A stretch of 9,879 nt of DNA from JBFXDI01 sp050181295 (GTDB taxonomy: Bacteria > Pseudomonadota > Alphaproteobacteria > Rhizobiales > Aestuariivirgaceae), in assembly GCA_050181295.1 (NCBI GenBank), contig JBFXDI010000145.1:1-9879 (forward strand), read 5' to 3'. Made by a program: the position numbers and the translations under genes. Below the pieces are notes generated by a model that saw nothing but the letters and a program-made list of their open reading frames with translations, made no database searches and was not told where the DNA came from. This document shows, in pieces, positions 6,922-9,879 of this stretch; positions within the stretch are counted from its first letter, which is position 1; each line of letters opens with the position of its first letter.

Positions 6922-8691
6922 ATGACCCGGATGACCGCCTCGGAGGCCTTTGTCGAGACGCTGATCGCGCAGGACGTGAAGACCGTCTTCGGCATCGTGG
7001 GCTCGGCCTACATGGACGCCCTCGACCTCTTCCCGACCGCCGGCATCCGCTTCATCCCGACCGTGCACGAGCAGGGCGCGGCCCACATGGCCGACGGCTA
7101 TTCCCGCGCGTCCGGCCGCCACGGCGTCTGCATCGCCCAGAACGGCCCCGGCATCACCAACTTCGTGACCGCCATCGCCGCCGCCTACTGGGCGCACTCG
7201 CCGGTCGTCGCCATCACGCCCGAGACGGGCTCCGGCACCATAGGCCTCGGCGGCTTCCAGGAGACCGAGCAGCTTCCGATCTTCTCCAAGATCACCAAGT
7301 ACCAGGCGCACGTGACCTCGCCGCAGCGGCTGGCCGAGATGACGGCGCGCTGCTTCGACATGGCGATGTCGGAGCGCGGCCCCACGCAGCTCAACATCCC
7401 GCGCGACCACTTCTACGGCGAAGTGGACGTCACGATCGCCAGACCGAAGAACATCCTGCGCGGGCCGGGCGCGGAGGAAAGCCTGGACGAGGCGGCCGAC
7501 CTTCTCGCCAAGGCCAAGTTCCCGGTCATCGTGGCGGGCGGCGGCGTCCTCTTCTCGGACGGCATCAAGGAGTGCGTCGAGCTCGCCGAGACGTTGAACG
7601 CGCCGGTCGTGAACAGCTACCTCCACAACGACTCCTTCCCTGCCAGCCACAAGCTCTGGGCGGGCCCGCTCGGCTACCAGGGCTCGAAGGCCGGCATGAA
7701 GCTCATCGCGCAGGCCGACGTGGTGCTGGCGCTCGGCACACGGCTTGGCCCCTTCGGCACGCTGCCGCAGCACGGGCTCGACTACTGGCCGAAGAATGCC
7801 AAGATCATCCAGGTCGACACCGACCACCGGATGCTCGGCCTCGTGAAGCAGATCTCGGTCGGGGTCGTCGGCGACGCCAAGGGCGCGGCCAAGGCCCTCT
7901 CCTACCGGCTCGCCAACCGCAAGCTCGCGGCGAGCGAGAACGCCGAGCAGCGCCTCAAGACCATCAAGGCCGAGAAGGACGCCTGGGAGACCGAGCTCAA
8001 CTCCTGGACGCACGAGAAGGACGCCTGGAGCCTCGAGGTCTCCAAGGACTCGCCCTACATGCATCCACGCCAGATGCTGCGCGAGCTCGAGAAGGCGATG
8101 CCGGCGGACGCGATGGTGTCGACCGACATCGGCAATATCTGCTCGGTGTCGAACTCCTATCTCCGCTTCAACCGGCCGAACTCCATGTTCGCGGCCATGA
8201 GCTTCGGCAACTGCGGCTATGCGCTGCCCGCCGTGATCGGGGCCAAGGTGGCCGCGCCCGAGCGGCCGGCGGTGGCCTATGTGGGCGACGGCGCCTGGGG
8301 CATGAGCTTCGGAGAAATCCTCACCTGCGTGCGCGAGGACATTCCCGTGACCGCGGTCGTGTTCCACAACAAGCAGTGGGGCGCGGAGAAGAAGAACCAG
8401 GTCGATTTCTACGGCACCCGCTTCCTCGGCGTGAACCTGAAAAACCCGAGCTGGGCGGACGTCGCGAAGTCGCTCGGCGCCGAGGGCGTCACGGTCGAGA
8501 ACCTCAAGGACGTGGGCGGTGCGCTCAAGGCCGCCTGCGAGGCGCAGAAGAAGGGCAAGACGACCGTGCTCGAGGTGCTGGTGACGCAGGAGCTCGGCGA
8601 TCCCTTCCGGCGCGACGCGCTCAAATATCCGAAGCGCATTCTCGACAAATACCGCCACACCGACGTCGAGGCCCCGGCCGCGGCAGAGTAG
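6922..8691 (+). CDS. xsc: Sulfoacetaldehyde acetyltransferase
   Basis: A 589-residue ThDP-dependent enzyme, the usual Xsc length. It converts sulfoacetaldehyde plus phosphate to acetyl phosphate and sulfite, the desulfonation step of taurine catabolism, in the cytoplasm. The N-terminal PYR domain has FGIVGSAYMDALDLFP (23-38), the activating Glu50 in VHEQGAAHMADGYSRASG, and QNGPGITNFVTA (about 74-85). The Xsc-like segment QETEQLPIF is present near 113-121. The C-terminal PP domain carries the ThDP/Mg motif GDGAWGMSFGE from 455 to Asn483 (FHNKQWGAEKKNQ), with the GAEKKNQVDFYGTRFLG stretch that I associate with Xsc rather than acetolactate synthase. AAGGAG at 6907-6912 lies 9 bases before ATG 6922; a second ATG at 6931 is possible. 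It is downstream of ald and the cupin on the same strand, separated by the GIY-YIG/repeat cassette. Confidence 0.93.
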   Translation: MTRMTASEAFVETLIAQDVKTVFGIVGSAYMDALDLFPTAGIRFIPTVHEQGAAHMADGYSRASGRHGVCIAQNGPGITNFVTAIAAAYWAHSPVVAITPETGSGTIGLGGFQETEQLPIFSKITKYQAHVTSPQRLAEMTARCFDMAMSERGPTQLNIPRDHFYGEVDVTIARPKNILRGPGAEESLDEAADLLAKAKFPVIVAGGGVLFSDGIKECVELAETLNAPVVNSYLHNDSFPASHKLWAGPLGYQGSKAGMKLIAQADVVLALGTRLGPFGTLPQHGLDYWPKNAKIIQVDTDHRMLGLVKQISVGVVGDAKGAAKALSYRLANRKLAASENAEQRLKTIKAEKDAWETELNSWTHEKDAWSLEVSKDSPYMHPRQMLRELEKAMPADAMVSTDIGNICSVSNSYLRFNRPNSMFAAMSFGNCGYALPAVIGAKVAAPERPAVAYVGDGAWGMSFGEILTCVREDIPVTAVVFHNKQWGAEKKNQVDFYGTRFLGVNLKNPSWADVAKSLGAEGVTVENLKDVGGALKAACEAQKKGKTTVLEVLVTQELGDPFRRDALKYPKRILDKYRHTDVEAPAAAE

Positions 8692-8697
8692 AAGACG

Positions 8698-8788
8698 CTC
8701 CCCTCCCCTCGATGGGGGAGGGGCCGGGGGCGGGGTGACCGGCGCGTGACCACCCCCACCCTGCCCTCCCCCATCAAGGGGGAGGGAG
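8698..8788. repeat. Inverted pair of C/G-rich palindromic elements between xsc and ackA
   Basis: Two related units of about 43 bp in opposite orientation, 8698-8740 and 8746-8788. Each contains a perfect 9-bp stem: CCCCTCCCC (8700-8708) with GGGGAGGGG (8715-8723), and CCCTCCCCC (8764-8772) with GGGGGAGGG (8778-8786). The units can also pair with each other through GGGTG/CACCC-type flanks. The element fills most of the 119-bp gap. It may form an alternative terminator or mRNA stability structure, but no T-tract follows. It differs in sequence from the ATTGCCGGG-type repeats, so it is a second repeat family. Confidence 0.75.
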
Positions 8789-8810
8789 CAGAGGGCATAG
8801 GGGTAAAGCC

Positions 8811-9879
8811 TTGTCCGCCATCCTCGTCCTCAATGCGGGATCGTCGTCGCTGAAGTTCGCCGCCTTCGGGGCGGAGGATCTCAAGCCCATCCTGCGCGGG
8901 CAGGTCTCGGCGCTCGGCGGCGATGCCCGCTTCGAGGCGAAGGACGGGACGGGATCGCCCCGTCCCTGCCCCGCCGTCGACGGCAGGGCGGACCATGCGG
9001 CGGCGCAGCGGACGGTCCTCGAATGGCTGCGCGGCCAGGGGCTCGGGCGCATCGTCGGCACCGGCCACCGGATCGTGCATGGCGGCTCCCGCTACATCGC
9101 GCCGACGATTGTCAATGACGAGGTGGAGATCGCGCTCGAGGGCCTGCGCGCGCTGGCGCCGGTGCATCTCCCCTTCGGGCTGGGGGCGCTCAGGCGCATG
9201 CGCGAGATCGCTCCCCGCGTGCCGCAGGTCGCCTGCTTCGACACGGCCTTCCATGCGAGCCAGCCGGACGTCGCGACCTGGCTTCCGCTGCCGCGCCGCT
9301 TCCACGCCAAGGGCTATCGCCGCTACGGCTTCCACGGCCTCAACTACGAGCACGTGGTGCGTGCCCTCCCTAAGATCGCCGGCGCGCCGCTTCCGAAGCG
9401 CCTGCTCGCGGCACATCTCGGCAACGGCGCCAGCCTCTGTGCCATCCTCGAGGGCAGAAGCGTCGCCACCACCATGGGCTATTCCACCGCCGACGGGCTG
9501 GTCATGGGCACGCGCACCGGCGCGCTCGATCCGGGCGTCGTCATCGCGCTCATCCGCGACGAGCACATGGGGCTCGGAGAGCTCGAGGACCTGCTCTACC
9601 GGCAGTCGGGGCTGAAAGGGCTGTCCGGCATCTCGGGCGACATGCGCACGCTGCTTGCGAGCGACAGGGAGGAGGCGCGCTTCGCCATCGAGCACTACTG
9701 CTATTCGGTCGCGCGGCATGCGGGCTCGCTCATCACCGCGCTCGGCGGCCTCGACGGGGTCGTCTTCACGGGCGGCATCGGTGAGCATGCCGCACCGGTC
9801 CGGGCGCGCATTTGCGACTACCTCGCCTGGCTCGGCGTCACGGCCGACCCCGAACGCAACGCGGCGCACGCGCCCTGCA
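8811..9879 (+). CDS. ackA: Acetate kinase, 3' end outside window
   Basis: The first 356 residues of an acetate kinase (family about 400), cut by the right edge. It transfers the phosphate of acetyl phosphate, the Xsc product, to ADP, giving acetate and ATP. Motifs in order: LVLNAGSSSLKF (5-16) with Asn8, GHRIVHGG (85-92) with Arg87, ACFDTAFH (141-148) with Asp144, YGFHG (172-176) with His175, AAHLGNGASL (200-209), GYSTADGLVMGTRTGALDPG (223-242) with Arg235, and the adenosine motif FTGGIGEH (319-326). The C-terminal catalytic Glu of the family lies beyond the window. No ATG or GTG is available near the conserved N-terminus; TTG 8811 is chosen because AGGGG (8799-8803) precedes it and LNAGSS falls at the normal place. 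It follows xsc on the same strand and is probably cotranscribed. The more usual partner of xsc, pta, is absent here but could follow. Confidence 0.93.
   Translation, partial: MSAILVLNAGSSSLKFAAFGAEDLKPILRGQVSALGGDARFEAKDGTGSPRPCPAVDGRADHAAAQRTVLEWLRGQGLGRIVGTGHRIVHGGSRYIAPTIVNDEVEIALEGLRALAPVHLPFGLGALRRMREIAPRVPQVACFDTAFHASQPDVATWLPLPRRFHAKGYRRYGFHGLNYEHVVRALPKIAGAPLPKRLLAAHLGNGASLCAILEGRSVATTMGYSTADGLVMGTRTGALDPGVVIALIRDEHMGLGELEDLLYRQSGLKGLSGISGDMRTLLASDREEARFAIEHYCYSVARHAGSLITALGGLDGVVFTGGIGEHAAPVRARICDYLAWLGVTADPERNAAHAPC

Noticed and set aside
6859..8658. 599-codon open frame antisense to xsc
   Set aside because: A long antisense frame is expected in very GC-rich coding DNA. The translation is Arg/Glu/His/Val-rich without motifs, whereas the plus strand encodes a complete Xsc.
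8923..9615. Plus-strand 230-codon open frame inside ackA
   Set aside because: It is out of frame with the acetate kinase motifs and is Arg/Ser-rich; the true ackA frame starts at TTG 8811.
8409..9869. 486-codon open frame antisense to the end of xsc and to ackA
   Set aside because: It spans the intergenic repeat and two clear plus-strand genes and shows no family motif.

Overview
The window looks like chromosomal DNA of a GC-rich alphaproteobacterium, most likely a member of the Hyphomicrobiales (Rhizobiales). The basis is the very GC-rich third codon positions, the gene families, and short palindromic repeats built on 'GGATTGCCGGGTCAAGCCCGG'-type cores, which from memory are common between genes in that order. 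The species cannot be named from the sequence alone.

The core is a taurine (2-aminoethanesulfonate) dissimilation cluster. On the minus strand at the left lie the 5' part of a MauB-like amine dehydrogenase heavy-chain gene (cut by the window edge) and, upstream of it, a class III omega-amino acid:pyruvate aminotransferase, probably taurine:pyruvate aminotransferase (tpa). Divergent from tpa is a MocR/GntR-type PLP-dependent regulator (tauR). Rightward on the plus strand follow a 10-TM EamA/DMT transporter, alanine dehydrogenase (ald), a small BauB-like cupin, a small GIY-YIG-domain protein, sulfoacetaldehyde acetyltransferase (xsc) and acetate kinase (ackA, 3' end cut by the window).

The enzymes form a closed route. 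Tpa moves the amino group of taurine to pyruvate, giving sulfoacetaldehyde and alanine. Ald deaminates the alanine oxidatively, which regenerates pyruvate and releases ammonium. Xsc uses ThDP and phosphate to cleave sulfoacetaldehyde to acetyl phosphate and sulfite. AckA can turn acetyl phosphate into acetate plus ATP. No taurine importer, sulfite oxidase or phosphate acetyltransferase is seen in the window.

Two structures stand out beyond the genes. First, matching 21-bp inverted repeats (9-bp arms, 3-bp spacer, arm consensus CTGGWCCTA) occur in the tauR/tpa intergenic region and upstream of ald, and nowhere else that I found. They are strong candidates for TauR operators. Second, the ald-to-xsc interval holds the GIY-YIG gene bracketed by two pairs of near-identical palindromic repeats, an inverted pair upstream and a direct pair downstream. 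This looks like a small REP-type cassette inserted into a catabolic operon. Other hairpin repeats lie between tpa and the mauB-like gene, after tauR, and between xsc and ackA. Every stretch between genes is shorter than 300 bases and its contents are listed.
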